NCBI GenBank assembly: GCA_002789675.1
Contig: PFTR01000167.1
Span: 1-35,738, forward strand
DNA: 35,738 nucleotides
Origin: Alphaproteobacteria bacterium CG_4_9_14_3_um_filter_47_13
GTDB lineage: Bacteria > Pseudomonadota > Alphaproteobacteria > Micavibrionales > Micavibrionaceae
Direction: 5' to 3'
In this document: positions 1 through 8,944 of the stretch, piece by piece
Layout: every line of letters starts with the position of its first letter
Numbering within the stretch: the stretch's first letter is position 1
The notes under the pieces: model-generated
Told to the model about the DNA's origin: nothing
The model's database searches: none
The model's input: the letters and a program-made list of their open reading frames with translations, nothing else
Made by a program: the position numbers and the translations under genes

Positions 1-26
1 AAATTATCGAGTAGGAAAGATAAACT

Positions 27-224
27 ATGAGCGATATGACAAAGGAAAATTTTCAAAAAGCTGTTAAAGAAGCTTTGGATGCAGGTATTGACGCGGAACA
101 GGCTGCAGTTGCTCTTGAGCTTACTGCAGCAATCGTCAGGCGCTATGCGGAAGGAACGTCAGCACCGGGTTCTTCTTCAGTAAGGCAGTATATGGTTGAC
201 AAGATTGAAGGGCTAAAAAGGTAA
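27..224 (+). CDS. Small HTH-like hypothetical protein upstream of rpsJ
   Basis: This gene encodes 65 residues and I do not recognise a named family. It is probably real: an AGGAAAG ribosome site precedes the ATG, the frame is open throughout, and the stop lies four bases before rpsJ. The C-terminal half (residues 25-62) has an alanine-rich helix, then a second helix with VRRYAEG, then SAP and another helix. That pattern resembles the recognition-helix end of Cro/C1-type helix-turn-helix domains (W/Y-x-x-G-x-S/T-x-P). The HTH reading is inference from pattern only. The position at the head of the S10 genes means it would be co-transcribed with rpsJ. It could be a small regulator or a chance-conserved peptide; no membrane segment or cysteine is present. 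Confidence 0.6.
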   Translation: MSDMTKENFQKAVKEALDAGIDAEQAAVALELTAAIVRRYAEGTSAPGSSSVRQYMVDKIEGLKR

Positions 225-228
225 GAGA

Positions 229-558
229 ATGGATACGCAAAGTATAAGAATTCGGCTTAAAGCGTTTGATCACAGGGTTCTGGATCAATCGACAGCCGAG
301 ATTGTGAATACGGCAAAACGCACAGGAGCGTCTGTACGGGGGCCGGTTCCGTTGCCGACACGGATCGAGCGCTTTACAGTGTTGCGGTCGCCTCATATTG
401 ATAAGGGGTCGATGGAGCATTTTGAAATGCGGACTCATAAACGGTTGCTGGATGTTGTTGAACCAACACCGCAAACAATTGATGCGCTGATGAAACTTGA
501 TTTGCCAGCAGGCATTGATGTTGAAATTAAAATTATGGAGCAGGCGGCTGCCGCTTAA
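229..558 (+). CDS. rpsJ: 30S ribosomal protein S10
   Basis: S10 is a protein of the 30S head that also acts as NusE in antitermination. The 109-residue product begins with the family's [14 protein letters not shown] block and has the internal [19 protein letters not shown] loop region and the [10 protein letters not shown] segment. It is slightly longer than the usual 102-105 residues because of a few N-terminal residues and an EQAAAA tail. It starts four bases after the small upstream gene, whose last codons supply the AGGTAAGAG ribosome site, so the two are probably translationally linked. It opens the classical S10 gene order, with rplC following after 15 bases. Confidence 0.98.
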   Translation: MDTQSIRIRLKAFDHRVLDQSTAEIVNTAKRTGASVRGPVPLPTRIERFTVLRSPHIDKGSMEHFEMRTHKRLLDVVEPTPQTIDALMKLDLPAGIDVEIKIMEQAAAA

Positions 559-573
559 GAAGGAAACTGGACA

Positions 574-1356
574 ATGAGAACGGGCGTTATTGCAAGAAAA
601 GAAGGTATGACCCGCTTTTTTGATGAAGATGGGAAGCATGTTCCTGTCACAATCCTGAAGCTGGATAATTGTCAGGTTGTCGCGGTTTGCGAACAGGACA
701 AACAGGGTTATACAGCCGTACAGCTTGGTGCGGGCGTGGCGAAAGTTAAGCGGACAAGTAAAGCGCAGCGCGGTCATTTTGCCAAAGCAAAAGTTGAGCC
801 AAAGAAAAAAATGGCCGAGTTTCGTGTTGATCCGGAAAACCTGTTAAAAGCCGGGGATGAAATAGGCGCCAACCATTTTGTGGCAGGGCAATATGTCGAT
901 GTCACAGGAACGTCCAAGGGCAAGGGCTTTGCAGGCGGCATGAAGCGTCATAATTTTGGCGGGATGCGTGCCAGTCATGGTGTGTCTGTGTCTCACCGTG
1001 CGCACGGTTCGACGGGGCAGTGTCAGGATCCCGGTAAGGTATTTAAAGGCAAAAAGATGGCTGGCCAAATGGGAAATGAAACGGTTACAACGCAGAATTT
1101 GCAGGTTGTTGCTGTGGATTTGGAAGAAAATCTGGTTTTAATTAAGGGTGCAGTTCCCGGAACCATTAGCGGATGGGTTTTGATTGCCGACTCGATTAAA
1201 AAATCTTTACCGGAAGGCGTTCCTTTTCCTGCTGGTTTGAGAGGCGGAAAAGAAGATGTTGCTCCTGTTGTTACGGAAGACGATGTCAAAGATGTTGAAG
1301 CCGTTGCAGCAGAGCCAGAAAAAAATGATAAGGCCGAAGAAGAGAAAAAGGACTAA
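574..1356 (+). CDS. rplC: 50S ribosomal protein L3 with extended acidic tail
   Basis: L3 is an early-assembling 23S rRNA binder near the peptidyl-transferase centre. The N-terminal [16 protein letters not shown] and the central loop with [21 protein letters not shown] and [15 protein letters not shown] are diagnostic; the Gln in GSTGQ is the residue methylated by PrmB in other bacteria. At 260 residues it is about 45 longer than typical. The extra C-terminal part (about 220-260) is low-complexity, rich in Glu, Lys, Asp, Val and Ala, and ends EEEKKD. Such tails are presumably disordered. AAGGAAA upstream serves as ribosome site. Confidence 0.98.
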   Translation: MRTGVIARKEGMTRFFDEDGKHVPVTILKLDNCQVVAVCEQDKQGYTAVQLGAGVAKVKRTSKAQRGHFAKAKVEPKKKMAEFRVDPENLLKAGDEIGANHFVAGQYVDVTGTSKGKGFAGGMKRHNFGGMRASHGVSVSHRAHGSTGQCQDPGKVFKGKKMAGQMGNETVTTQNLQVVAVDLEENLVLIKGAVPGTISGWVLIADSIKKSLPEGVPFPAGLRGGKEDVAPVVTEDDVKDVEAVAAEPEKNDKAEEEKKD

Positions 1357-1361
1357 GAACA

Positions 1362-1985
1362 ATGAAAGTCGCGGTTAAAAATATAGAGAACAAGGCAGCC
1401 GGTGAAATGACACTGGATGACTCGGTGTTTGGCGTTGAAGTGAAAGATGATGTCATTCATCGTATGGTTCAGTACCAATTGAACAAACGTCGCTCTGGAA
1501 ATCATAAAGTGAAAACACGGGCTGAGGTGAGCGGCACCGGGAAGAAACCCTGGAAGCAAAAAGGTACGGGCAGGGCACGTGCCGGTGATCTCAAAAGACC
1601 GCAGGATGTTGGTGGTGGTGTTTCTTTCGGGCCTGTTGTTTGTGATCACTCTACGAGTTTGCCGAAGAAAATCAGGGCGCTGGCCATGAGAATGGTTCTT
1701 TCCAGTAAGGCTGCAGAGGGTAAGCTTGTTATTCTGGATGAGGCCAAGGCAAAAGATCATAAAACGAAACCGATGGCGCTTGCCTTGGGGAATTTTGGTT
1801 TTGGTTCTGCCCTGATTGTTGGTGGTAACGAGATTGATGTAAATTTTGTGCGTGCGACAGCAAATATTCCAAAAGTTGACGTATTATCGAGCGTTGGCGC
1901 AAATGTTTATGATATACTGCGTCGCGATATGTTGATTCTGACAAAAGATGCTGTCAGTGATCTGACGGAAAGATTGAAGGATTAA
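1362..1985 (+). CDS. rplD: 50S ribosomal protein L4
   Basis: L4 contributes a loop to the peptide exit tunnel and in E. coli represses the S10 operon by binding its leader. The 207-residue product has the expected length. The tunnel loop is recognisable as [23 protein letters not shown] followed by GGGVSFGP, and the Rossmann-like C-terminal half ends with [10 protein letters not shown]. It begins five bases after rplC. The S10 leader itself would lie upstream of this window, so L4 autoregulation cannot be judged here. Confidence 0.97.
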   Translation: MKVAVKNIENKAAGEMTLDDSVFGVEVKDDVIHRMVQYQLNKRRSGNHKVKTRAEVSGTGKKPWKQKGTGRARAGDLKRPQDVGGGVSFGPVVCDHSTSLPKKIRALAMRMVLSSKAAEGKLVILDEAKAKDHKTKPMALALGNFGFGSALIVGGNEIDVNFVRATANIPKVDVLSSVGANVYDILRRDMLILTKDAVSDLTERLKD

Positions 1986-1989
1986 AACA

Positions 1990-2304
1990 ATGGCAAAAAC
2001 AAAAAAAGCAGAAGCGCAAGAATGGATGTATGACATTATCAGCCAGCCGCTTGTGACTGAAAAATCGACACTTGGTTCGCAGCATGGGCAGGTGACATTT
2101 CGTGTGCCGCCCACAGCAACGAAGCCGCAGATAAAACTGGCTGTTGAGACATTGTTCGAAGTGAAGGTCAAAGGCGTGAATACCTTGGTTACCAAGGGAA
2201 AAACCAAGCGTTTTAAAGGCATTACGGGACGCCGCAGCAATGTTAAAAAGGCAGTTGTGACTTTGGAAGAAGGCCAGACAATTGATGTTGGGGCGGGACT
2301 TTAA
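1990..2304 (+). CDS. rplW: 50S ribosomal protein L23
   Basis: L23 sits at the tunnel exit and is the docking site for trigger factor and SRP. The 104-residue product shows the family hallmarks: [14 protein letters not shown] near the start, then [29 protein letters not shown] and [19 protein letters not shown]. Residues 1-11 are a short lysine-rich lead-in. It starts four bases after rplD. Unusually, the next gene is not rplB but a small unknown gene three bases downstream. Confidence 0.97.
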   Translation: MAKTKKAEAQEWMYDIISQPLVTEKSTLGSQHGQVTFRVPPTATKPQIKLAVETLFEVKVKGVNTLVTKGKTKRFKGITGRRSNVKKAVVTLEEGQTIDVGAGL

Positions 2305-2307
2305 GCT

Positions 2308-2562
2308 ATGATTGGCGAAAAGGAATTTGATAAGGAAACGGCCAAGATCTTGACGGAGACGTTTAACGCATTGCAAGGAAAGACGTTAACGTTTACAAAT
2401 AGCGCAGGTAAGAAGAGGGATATTAAAATCATAAACGTACCCTGTTTCATGTTTGCGGTAGGTTATGCAATAGCGCAAGAGGATCTTGATATTGGCAAGG
2501 CCTGTGATTATTTGAAAAAAAAGGCCGATTTGGCTCCTGTATCGCAGCATAACGGTTTTTGA
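2308..2562 (+). CDS. Small hypothetical protein inserted between rplW and rplB
   Basis: This gene encodes 84 residues that I do not recognise. It begins three bases after the rplW stop and ends 21 bases before rplB, filling a junction that in the classical S10 order holds no gene. The ribosome site is weak (only a GGGAC stretch inside the end of rplW), which suggests translational coupling to rplW. The protein looks soluble: an amphipathic N-terminal helix (residues 1-22), a short beta-like stretch (KTLTFTN, RDIKIINVP), then a hydrophobic turn with CFMFAVGYAIA and a charged helix ending KKKADLAP. Cys47 and Cys66 are its only cysteines. It may be a lineage-specific ribosome-associated factor or a harmless passenger. 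Confidence 0.6.
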   Translation: MIGEKEFDKETAKILTETFNALQGKTLTFTNSAGKKRDIKIINVPCFMFAVGYAIAQEDLDIGKACDYLKKKADLAPVSQHNGF

Positions 2563-2583
2563 AGGAATAAGGAACGAGAGAAA

Positions 2584-3411
2584 ATGGCACTGAAAAAATT
2601 TAAACCGAGAACTCCAGGCACGCGCCAGCTGGTCGTTATTGACCGCAGCGAGCTATGGAAGGGCGGGCCGGAAAAAACCTTGACCGAAGGGAAAAGGAAA
2701 AAGGGCGGACGCAATAATATGGGGCGTATTACAACACGCCATCAGGGTGGTGGTCATAAACAGCGTTACCGTTTTATTGACTGGAAACGGGACAAAATGG
2801 ATGTAGAGGGTACGGTCGAACGTGTCGAGTATGATCCGAACCGGACTGCTTTTATTGCTTTGATAAAATATGAAGATGGCGAAATGCGCTATATTGTTGC
2901 ACCGCAACGTTTGAAAGCTGGAGATAAAGTTATTTCCGGTGATAAGACAGACGTAAAGCCGGGTAATGCCATGCGGATGAAGAATATGCCGGTTGGTACA
3001 ATTATTCACAATATTGAAATGAAGCCTGGTAAAGGGGCGCAAATGTGCCGGAGTGCCGGAACATATGCCCAGCTTGTTGGCCGGGATCAGGGGTACGCTC
3101 AGGTTAAACTGCCTTCGGGGGAGCTGCGTATTGTCCGGCAGGATTGTATGGCAACTGTTGGTGCTGTTTCAAATCCGGACAATATGAACACGAATAAAGG
3201 TAAAGCGGGCCGGAGTCGCTGGCTGGGTATTCGTCCAACGGTACGTGGTGTGGCCATGAACCCTGTCGATCACCCGCATGGTGGCGGTGAAGGCCGGACT
3301 TCTGGAGGTCGTCATCCGGTTACACCGTGGGGTCGTCCGACAAAAGGTTACAAAACACGTACAAATAAGAAGACGGATCAATATATTATCCGTAGCCGGA
3401 AGAAAAAATAA
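2584..3411 (+). CDS. rplB: 50S ribosomal protein L2
   Basis: L2 is needed for subunit association and peptidyl transfer. The 275-residue product begins [16 protein letters not shown] and contains the OB-fold and SH3-like core. The most conserved stretch, [16 protein letters not shown], carries the histidine implicated in peptidyl-transferase activity, and the end is the usual RSRKKK. Length is normal. It follows the inserted small gene after 21 bases, with its own AAGGAACGAGAG ribosome site, so it does not depend on coupling to the insert. Confidence 0.98.
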   Translation: MALKKFKPRTPGTRQLVVIDRSELWKGGPEKTLTEGKRKKGGRNNMGRITTRHQGGGHKQRYRFIDWKRDKMDVEGTVERVEYDPNRTAFIALIKYEDGEMRYIVAPQRLKAGDKVISGDKTDVKPGNAMRMKNMPVGTIIHNIEMKPGKGAQMCRSAGTYAQLVGRDQGYAQVKLPSGELRIVRQDCMATVGAVSNPDNMNTNKGKAGRSRWLGIRPTVRGVAMNPVDHPHGGGEGRTSGGRHPVTPWGRPTKGYKTRTNKKTDQYIIRSRKKK

Positions 3412-3423
3412 GGAAAGAATGAT

Positions 3424-3702
3424 ATGACACGCAGTGTTTGGAAAGGTCCGTTCGTCGAAAGAAGTCTTCTTCAGAAGGTAGAAAAAGTTCGTGCGGGTGG
3501 AAGAAACGAGGTTATCAAAACATGGTCACGCCGGAGTACAATCCTGCCGCAGTTTGTTGGTTTGACCTTTGGTGTGTATAACGGCAAAAAATTTATTCCG
3601 GTGCTTGTAACCGACCAGATGATTGGACACAAGCTTGGCGAGTTTTCCCCGACCCGTGTTTATAACGGGCATGGCGCAGACAAGAAAGCAGCGAGGGCTT
3701 AA
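3424..3702 (+). CDS. rpsS: 30S ribosomal protein S19
   Basis: S19 is a head protein that contacts the A-site tRNA region and pairs with S13. The 92-residue product is standard: [16 protein letters not shown] at the start, [14 protein letters not shown] in the middle and [17 protein letters not shown] near the end. An AAGGAAAGA ribosome site overlaps the end of rplB. It is twelve bases after rplB and two bases before rplV, as expected in this operon. Confidence 0.97.
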   Translation: MTRSVWKGPFVERSLLQKVEKVRAGGRNEVIKTWSRRSTILPQFVGLTFGVYNGKKFIPVLVTDQMIGHKLGEFSPTRVYNGHGADKKAARA

Positions 3703-3704
3703 AC

Positions 3705-4082
3705 ATGGGACAGGCAGCAAACCCGAGACGGGTAAAAGAGAATGAAGCAAGGGCGATGGTGAAAAATATTCGCACAAGTCCTTATAAACTCAATCTTGTG
3801 GCGCAGATGATTCGTGGCAAAAATGCCGGTAAAGCGTTGATTGATCTTGAATTCTGTGAAAAACGGATTGCGCAGGATGTAAAGAAGGCTCTACAGGCCG
3901 CTGTAGCAAATGCAGAAAATAATCATGGTCTTGATGTGGATCGTTTGATTGTTACTGAAGCGCATGTTGGCAAAAGCATTGTCATGAAACGCTTTCGGGC
4001 ACGTGCCAGAGGCCGTGCCTCCGGTATCCAGAAATTTTTCAGCCGTCTGACGGTTGTGGTCAGAGAACAAGAGGAAGTTTGA
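3705..4082 (+). CDS. rplV: 50S ribosomal protein L22
   Basis: L22 lines the exit tunnel, and its beta-hairpin carries macrolide-resistance sites in other species. The 125-residue product has the family core [17 protein letters not shown], the [16 protein letters not shown] helix and the tunnel hairpin residues around [15 protein letters not shown]. Length is in range for alphaproteobacteria. The stop codon is one base from the start of the next small gene. Confidence 0.97.
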   Translation: MGQAANPRRVKENEARAMVKNIRTSPYKLNLVAQMIRGKNAGKALIDLEFCEKRIAQDVKKALQAAVANAENNHGLDVDRLIVTEAHVGKSIVMKRFRARARGRASGIQKFFSRLTVVVREQEEV

Positions 4083-4083
4083 T

Positions 4084-4320
4084 ATGGAAAACAGAATGTC
4101 CTTACCAATTGTACTGACAAATAAGGAGACCAATCAGAGGGAGTTGGTTGATATATTTACTTTAGGAGCCCGTGGAAAAGGTGATAGCTTAGGTTGTGCG
4201 CTAATGATTTGGCAAGGCAGTGAGGCTAAACAAGTTACATATAAAGAAACACCTGAAGAAATTGCAAAGAGTATCTATGAGGCATATAAGAGGACTGGAA
4301 TTACAGTACTTCCAAAATAA
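4084..4320 (+). CDS. Small hypothetical protein inserted between rplV and rpsC
   Basis: This gene encodes 78 residues with no family I can name. I chose the ATG at 4084 because GAGGAAG lies seven bases upstream and because it starts one base after the rplV stop; an upstream alternative would run into rplV. The gene normally found here is rpsC directly. By my count its GC is 38 percent (90 of 237), clearly lower than the part of rpsC I sampled (32 of 60), and it uses TTA and CTA leucine codons freely, which suggests later acquisition. The layout of a beta-rich N-terminus (PIVLTNKETNQRELVDI), a hydrophobic strand, then YKETPEEIAKSIYEAY resembles small FlbD-like proteins, but this is only a pattern match. 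No signal peptide or membrane segment is visible. Confidence 0.65.
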   Translation: MENRMSLPIVLTNKETNQRELVDIFTLGARGKGDSLGCALMIWQGSEAKQVTYKETPEEIAKSIYEAYKRTGITVLPK

Positions 4321-4348
4321 GAAGTTTGATAACAGGAGCTAATAAAAT

Positions 4349-5035
4349 ATGGGACATAAGGTCAACCCGATAGGATTTCGCGTAGGTATTAACCGGACAT
4401 GGGATTCCCGCTGGTTTTCTGATCGGCATTATGCGGATAAGCTGGTGCAGGATTTGAAGTTACGTGAATATGTGAAAGACAGCATGAAGGCTGCCGGAAT
4501 CAGCAAGGTTATTATTGAGCGCGCAGCGCAAAATACAACAGTGACGGTTTATACAGCACGGCCTGGTGTGATTATTGGAAAAAAAGGCGCGGATATTGAG
4601 AAATTACGCCGGACATTGTCCGAAAAAGCGGGGGGCGATGTTTCTTTGAATATTATCGAGATCCGCAAGCCGGAGATGGATGCGCAACTGGTCGCTGAAG
4701 GTGTGGCTTTACAGCTTGAGCGTCGTGTATCATTCCGCCGGGCGATGAAGCGGGCTGTGCAATCAACACTTCGTTTGGGCGCAGAAGGAATCAGGATTGC
4801 CGTTTCTGGCCGTCTGGGCGGAACGGATATTGCGCGGACTGAATGGTATCGCGAAGGTCGTGTGCCACTGCATACATTGCGCGCCGATCTGGATTATGGT
4901 GTTGCTGAAGGTCTGACCACATACGGTATTATTGGTGTGAAGGTCTGGATTTATAAAGGCGAGGTTCTGGAGCATGATCCGATGGCACGTGACAAGCGTA
5001 TGTCGGATGGTCAGGGCGGAATGCCGCGGAACTAG
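4349..5035 (+). CDS. rpsC: 30S ribosomal protein S3
   Basis: S3 forms part of the mRNA entry channel. The 228-residue product begins [14 protein letters not shown], has the KH type-2 domain with the [17 protein letters not shown] motif near residue 75, and the C-terminal S3 domain with [25 protein letters not shown] and [10 protein letters not shown]. It starts 28 bases after the inserted small gene and has its own ribosome site, ACAGGAGC. Its tail is short, unlike the long extensions seen on L3 and S17 in this window. Confidence 0.97.
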   Translation: MGHKVNPIGFRVGINRTWDSRWFSDRHYADKLVQDLKLREYVKDSMKAAGISKVIIERAAQNTTVTVYTARPGVIIGKKGADIEKLRRTLSEKAGGDVSLNIIEIRKPEMDAQLVAEGVALQLERRVSFRRAMKRAVQSTLRLGAEGIRIAVSGRLGGTDIARTEWYREGRVPLHTLRADLDYGVAEGLTTYGIIGVKVWIYKGEVLEHDPMARDKRMSDGQGGMPRN

Positions 5036-5071
5036 AACGTGATAAAAGTTACAAGTTAAGAGAGAAAAACA

Positions 5072-5485
5072 ATGTTACAGCCGAAAAAGACAAAGTACAG
5101 AAAGCAGCATAAAGGTCGTATTCGCGGTTTGGCGAAAGGTGGCTCTAATCTTGATTTCGGAACATATGGCTTGAAAGCTTTGCAACCGGAACGGATTACG
5201 GCGCGTCAGATTGAAGCAGCACGGCGGGCATTAACACGCCATATGAAAAGACAGGGTAAAGTGTTTATCCGCATTTTTCCTGATGTGCCTGTTTCTAAAA
5301 AACCGCTTGAGGTTCGTCAGGGTAAGGGGAAAGGCTCGGTTGAATATTGGGCAGCCCGTGTAGAGCCCGGCAGGATTCTGTTTGAGCTGGACGGTGTCAG
5401 TGAAGTGATTGCGCGGCAGGCTCTGTCTTTAGCCGCAGCAAAATTACCGATCAAAACAAAATTTATTGTTCGTGTCGGTGCGTAG
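5072..5485 (+). CDS. rplP: 50S ribosomal protein L16
   Basis: L16 organises the A-site tRNA-binding region of the large subunit. The 137-residue product is of standard length and begins [16 protein letters not shown], followed by [39 protein letters not shown] and a C-terminal [11 protein letters not shown] purine-rich AAGAGAGAAA precedes the ATG. It lies 36 bases after rpsC and 27 before rpmC. Confidence 0.97.
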   Translation: MLQPKKTKYRKQHKGRIRGLAKGGSNLDFGTYGLKALQPERITARQIEAARRALTRHMKRQGKVFIRIFPDVPVSKKPLEVRQGKGKGSVEYWAARVEPGRILFELDGVSEVIARQALSLAAAKLPIKTKFIVRVGA

Positions 5486-5512
5486 GCAAAAAGGATTTAA
5501 GGAGTAAGATCA

Positions 5513-5818
5513 ATGAAGGCAGAAGAGTTAAAAGGGAAAACCTCGGATGAGTTGCACAAAACGCTGCTGGATCTGAAAAAAAAGCAGTTTAACCTGCGTG
5601 TTCAGTTGTCTCAGGGACAGCTTGAAAATACTGTGCAAATTCGTACGGTACGCCGGACAATTGCCCGTGTAAAAACATTTATAGGTCAACAGATGGGCGG
5701 GGATATTGCGAATGCGCCTGTCAAAGCACCGAAAAAAGCAGTTAGCAGGGCAAAGCCTGCGGCTGCTAAAAAGACAAAGACAGTCGATGCTAAAAAATCT
5801 GAAGACAAGACCGCTTAG
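5513..5818 (+). CDS. rpmC: 50S ribosomal protein L29 with Lys/Ala tail
   Basis: L29 sits beside L23 at the tunnel exit. Residues 1-65 are a normal L29: ELKGKTSDELHKTLLDLKKKQFNLR then GQLENTVQIRTVRRTIARVKT. Residues from about 70 to 101 are an added low-complexity tail of Ala, Lys, Pro and Asp (APKKAVSRAKPAAAKK and onward), making the protein about 35 residues longer than usual. Similar tails occur on S17 and L15 here. An AAGGAG ribosome site lies just upstream. Confidence 0.96.
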   Translation: MKAEELKGKTSDELHKTLLDLKKKQFNLRVQLSQGQLENTVQIRTVRRTIARVKTFIGQQMGGDIANAPVKAPKKAVSRAKPAAAKKTKTVDAKKSEDKTA

Positions 5819-5836
5819 AGGACAGGAGTTAAAAGA

Positions 5837-6256
5837 ATGCCAAAACGGATTTTGGAAGGTGATGTTGTTAGTGATAAAATGGACAAGACAGTAACAGTTC
5901 TTGTCGAGCGTCGCTATCGTCATCCTGTATATAAAAAATATGTCAAGCGTACCGATAAATATGCGGCGCATGATGAGACAAATTCTTTTGTCGTGGGAGA
6001 CCGCGTACAGATTGAAGAGTGTAAACCACTTTCCAAACGCAAGAGCTGGGTAGTGATTACAACGCCCGCCCCCGGTACGGCACGGATCAGAGTTCAGACG
6101 CAGAAAGCTGTGACCGAGAAAAAGATGCCGATAAAAAAAGAAGCTGCTAAAAAAGCTGATGTAAAGGAAAAAGCGCCTAAAGCGGAAGCGAAGAAAGCAG
6201 TTGCAAAGAAAACAGTGAAAAAAGAGACATCCAAAAAGAAGGATGAAAGCAGATGA
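5837..6256 (+). CDS. rpsQ: 30S ribosomal protein S17 with Lys/Ala tail
   Basis: S17 is a primary 16S rRNA binder with an OB fold. The core occupies residues 1-80: [24 protein letters not shown], then [11 protein letters not shown], then [19 protein letters not shown]. Bacterial S17 is usually 80-90 residues; this one is 139, because residues 90-139 form a repetitive Lys/Ala/Glu tail ([20 protein letters not shown]). Its stop overlaps the rplN start as ATGA, so the tail cannot be a read-through artefact of a lost stop without also affecting rplN. Confidence 0.96.
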   Translation: MPKRILEGDVVSDKMDKTVTVLVERRYRHPVYKKYVKRTDKYAAHDETNSFVVGDRVQIEECKPLSKRKSWVVITTPAPGTARIRVQTQKAVTEKKMPIKKEAAKKADVKEKAPKAEAKKAVAKKTVKKETSKKKDESR

Positions 6257-6621
6257 TTCAGGTAGAAACAAGATTAGATGTTGCTGATAACAGCGGTGCA
6301 CGCAGTGTACAGTGTATCAAGGTGCTGGGTGGATCCCATCGTCGTTATGCGCGGATTGGGGATGTGATTAAGGTGTCCGTTAAGGAAGCTATTCCGCGTG
6401 GCAAGGTAAAAAAAGGTCAGGTTTTGAGCGCTGTAATCGTTCGTACAGCGCAGGCTCTGACCCGCAGTGATGGAACAGCAATCCGCTTTGATACGAACGC
6501 CTGTGTTTTGATTAGTGCAAATAATGAGCCAATTGGCACCAGGATTTTTGGACCTGTAACCCGTGAGCTGCGTCGCAAGAATTTTATGAAGATTATTTCT
6601 CTTGCACCAGAAGTTTTGTAA
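6253..6621 (+). CDS. rplN: 50S ribosomal protein L14
   Basis: L14 forms an intersubunit bridge and is the target of the silencing factor RsfS. The 122-residue product is canonical: [47 protein letters not shown] and FGPVTRELR. It overlaps rpsQ by four bases (ATGA), a typical coupling signal. Its stop codon overlaps the strong AGGAGG ribosome site of rplX. Confidence 0.98.
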   Translation: MIQVETRLDVADNSGARSVQCIKVLGGSHRRYARIGDVIKVSVKEAIPRGKVKKGQVLSAVIVRTAQALTRSDGTAIRFDTNACVLISANNEPIGTRIFGPVTRELRRKNFMKIISLAPEVL

Positions 6622-6631
6622 GGAGGGTGAC

Positions 6632-6961
6632 ATGACAGACAAGATAAAATTGAAGATTAAAAAAGGTGATACAGTCATTGTTCTTACAGGCAAGGACAAG
6701 GGTGTCAAAGGCGAGATTTTGCAAACAATGCCACAGGAAAGACGTGTTCTTGTTCAAGGCGTGAATATTGCAAAAAAACATCGCAAACCGACACAGGCCA
6801 ATCCGAATGGTGGGATTGAGAGCATTGAAAAGACAATTCATATCTCTAATGTCGCGCTGCTTGATCCGAAAGAGGACAAGCCAACCCGGATTGGTTATAA
6901 AACATTAAAGGATGGCAAGAAGGTCCGCGTGGCAAAACGCTCGGGCGAAACAATAGAATAA
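6632..6961 (+). CDS. rplX: 50S ribosomal protein L24
   Basis: L24 initiates assembly of the 50S subunit. I set the start at the ATG at 6632, since AGGAGG at 6620-6625 is ideally placed and an earlier in-frame start would lie inside rplN. The 109-residue product has the KOW motif ([20 protein letters not shown]), then [10 protein letters not shown], and [11 protein letters not shown]. Length is normal. rplE follows after 14 bases. Confidence 0.97.
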   Translation: MTDKIKLKIKKGDTVIVLTGKDKGVKGEILQTMPQERRVLVQGVNIAKKHRKPTQANPNGGIESIEKTIHISNVALLDPKEDKPTRIGYKTLKDGKKVRVAKRSGETIE

Positions 6962-6975
6962 GAGGAAGCAAAGCG

Positions 6976-7518
6976 ATGCAACCGCGTTTTAAAGAGAGAT
7001 ACGAAAAAGAGTTAAAAAAGCGCATGACTGAAAAGTTTGGCTATAAGAATAGTCATGCTGTTCCGCGTCTTGACAAGATTGTCATTAATATGGGTGTTGG
7101 TGAGGCAGCCCAGAACAAGGGGCTGATTGAAGGCGCTGTAAAAGATTTGACGTTGATCGCCGGGCAGAAGCCAATTGTTATTAAATCCAGAGTGGCGAAC
7201 GCTTCTTTTAAGTTGCGTAAGGATATGCCGATTGGTGTGAAGGTAACATTGCGCCGTGAGCGGATGTACGAATTTCTGGATCGGCTGGTTACAATTACAC
7301 TGCCGCGAGTTCGTGATTTTCGTGGCATTAATGGTAAGTCTTTTGATGGACGGGGTAATTATGCACTGGGTATTAAAGAGCAGATTGTTTTCCCTGAGAT
7401 AGACTATGACAAGGTTGATAAAGTACGGGGTATGGATATTGTGATCTGTACAACGGCAAAGACAGATGAAGAAGCGAAAGAACTTTTGCGCGGCTTTGAT
7501 CTGCCGTTCAAGAATTAA
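6976..7518 (+). CDS. rplE: 50S ribosomal protein L5
   Basis: L5 anchors 5S rRNA in the central protuberance. The 180-residue product is of standard length and contains [48 protein letters not shown] and [17 protein letters not shown], all strongly conserved. It begins with a short basic N-terminus and has a GAGGAAG ribosome site. Confidence 0.98.
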   Translation: MQPRFKERYEKELKKRMTEKFGYKNSHAVPRLDKIVINMGVGEAAQNKGLIEGAVKDLTLIAGQKPIVIKSRVANASFKLRKDMPIGVKVTLRRERMYEFLDRLVTITLPRVRDFRGINGKSFDGRGNYALGIKEQIVFPEIDYDKVDKVRGMDIVICTTAKTDEEAKELLRGFDLPFKN

Positions 7519-7532
7519 GGAAAGGAAATAGC

Positions 7533-7838
7533 ATGGCGAAAACCAGTGCAGTAAACAGAGATCTGAAACGTCGCAAGTTGACAAAAAAACATGCCAACAA
7601 ACGCGCGGCGTTGAAAGCTGTAATATATAATCGGGAAGCCCCGATGGAGGAACGTTTTCAGGCGACATTACAGCTTGCTGAATTGCCACGTAACTCGTCA
7701 AAAATTCGGATTCGCAACCGTTGTGCGCTTTCCGGTCGTCCACGCGCCTTCCACCGGAAGTTCCGGTTGTCGCGTATTGCAATCAGAGACTTGGCCTCAC
7801 GTGGGGAGCTTCCCGGCGTGACGAAGGCTAGTTGGTAA
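7533..7838 (+). CDS. rpsN: 30S ribosomal protein S14 (zinc-free long form)
   Basis: S14 is a 30S head protein. The 101-residue length and absence of the CxxC-x(n)-CxxC zinc ribbon identify the long, zinc-independent type common in proteobacteria. Conserved features are the basic N-terminal helix ([16 protein letters not shown]), [19 protein letters not shown] and [20 protein letters not shown] near the end. AAGGAAA lies upstream. Confidence 0.97.
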   Translation: MAKTSAVNRDLKRRKLTKKHANKRAALKAVIYNREAPMEERFQATLQLAELPRNSSKIRIRNRCALSGRPRAFHRKFRLSRIAIRDLASRGELPGVTKASW

Positions 7839-7860
7839 TTTATTAGGAGGATATCGCAAA

Positions 7861-8259
7861 ATGACCATGAGTGATCCCCTTGGCGACATGTTAACCCGGA
7901 TTAGAAACGGCTTACATGCAGGCAAGACAAAAATCAGAGTGCCGGCTTCCAAACACAAGGCGTCCGTGCTGGATGTATTAGTGAGTGGCGGTTACATTCG
8001 CGGCTATAATATTATTGATCTCGGAAATAACAAAACAGAAATCGAGATTGAAGCAAAATATGATACCGGAGAGCCGGTTATCCGTGAAATCAAGCGGATT
8101 TCCAAACCGGGTCGCCGTGTGTATTACGCTGCAAATGATGTGCCGCGTTTTTATAACGGTCTTGGTGTTACAATTGTTTCCACGTCCAGAGGCGTTATGG
8201 CCGATCATGAGGCGCGTGAGCAAAATGTGGGTGGTGAAATCCTGTGTCAGGTATTTTAG
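7861..8259 (+). CDS. rpsH: 30S ribosomal protein S8
   Basis: S8 binds the central domain of 16S rRNA and, in E. coli, represses the spc operon. The 132-residue product has [13 protein letters not shown] at the start and a C-terminal [28 protein letters not shown]. Of two closely spaced ATG codons I chose 7861, since AGGAGG at 7845-7850 is ten bases upstream of it and sixteen from the next. Length is normal. Confidence 0.97.
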   Translation: MTMSDPLGDMLTRIRNGLHAGKTKIRVPASKHKASVLDVLVSGGYIRGYNIIDLGNNKTEIEIEAKYDTGEPVIREIKRISKPGRRVYYAANDVPRFYNGLGVTIVSTSRGVMADHEAREQNVGGEILCQVF

Positions 8260-8286
8260 TATCAGGACTTTTAAGAGGATAAGAAT

Positions 8287-8832
8287 ATGTCACGACTAGC
8301 AAGAAACCCGATAGCCATTCCCGGCGGTGTTACCGTCGATGTAAATGGTCAGGATGTTAAGGTAAAGGGCTCGAAAGGAGAGTTATCTCTGACGGTGCAT
8401 GATGAAGTGGTTGTTAAGCTTGAAGAAGGCGAATCAGGTAAACAGGTTAAACTTGATCCGCGTTCGAATAGTCGTACAGCCCGTGCCTTGTGGGGAACAA
8501 TGTGGGCGCAGATCCGTAACAGGATCAAAGGTGTCAGTGAGGGCTATGTCCGGAAGCTTGAAATTCAAGGGGTTGGATATCGTGCGAATCTGCAGGGTTC
8601 TAATCTTGTCCTTCAGCTTGGTTATAGCCATGATGTCCATTATCCTGTTCCGGAAGGAATTAAGATTGAAGTTGAAAAGCAGACAGCAATTTCAATTTCA
8701 GGAATTGATAAGGAACTGGTTGGCGCTGTTGCAGCAAAAATCAAATCGTTCCGTCCGCCAGAGCCTTATAAAGGCAAAGGTATTCGTTATGAAGGACAGT
8801 TTGTCCTGCGTAAGGAAGGCAAGAAAAAATAA
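8287..8832 (+). CDS. rplF: 50S ribosomal protein L6
   Basis: L6 lies near the sarcin-ricin loop. The 181-residue product shows MSRLARNPIAIPGGV, the internal duplication typical of L6, GVSEGYVRKLEIQGVGYRA and the C-terminal signature PPEPYKGKGIRYEGQ. It begins 27 bases after rpsH with an AAGAGGATAAG ribosome site. It is followed by a 112-base gap before rplR, the longest within the spc part; I see no clear hairpin or gene there. Confidence 0.98.
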   Translation: MSRLARNPIAIPGGVTVDVNGQDVKVKGSKGELSLTVHDEVVVKLEEGESGKQVKLDPRSNSRTARALWGTMWAQIRNRIKGVSEGYVRKLEIQGVGYRANLQGSNLVLQLGYSHDVHYPVPEGIKIEVEKQTAISISGIDKELVGAVAAKIKSFRPPEPYKGKGIRYEGQFVLRKEGKKK

Positions 8833-8944
8833 CTAAATGTTTTTTACTGTTGTTCAGAGGAGTATTTCTACTGTAGAGCAGGGAATTTAAAAAGAAAAAG
8901 CGAGTATGTTCCGGTTGATTCAGGAGTGACGAAAGAGAAAGAAA

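Noticed and set aside
136-777. Long minus-strand open frame over rpsJ-rplC (213 residues)
   Set aside because: It is antisense to two certain ribosomal protein genes, His/Cys-rich with no domain pattern, as expected from a shadow frame.
5528-6301. 257-residue minus-strand frame over rpmC-rpsQ
   Set aside because: Its Phe/Leu/Cys-rich composition is the reverse complement of the Lys/Ala tails; no start signal.
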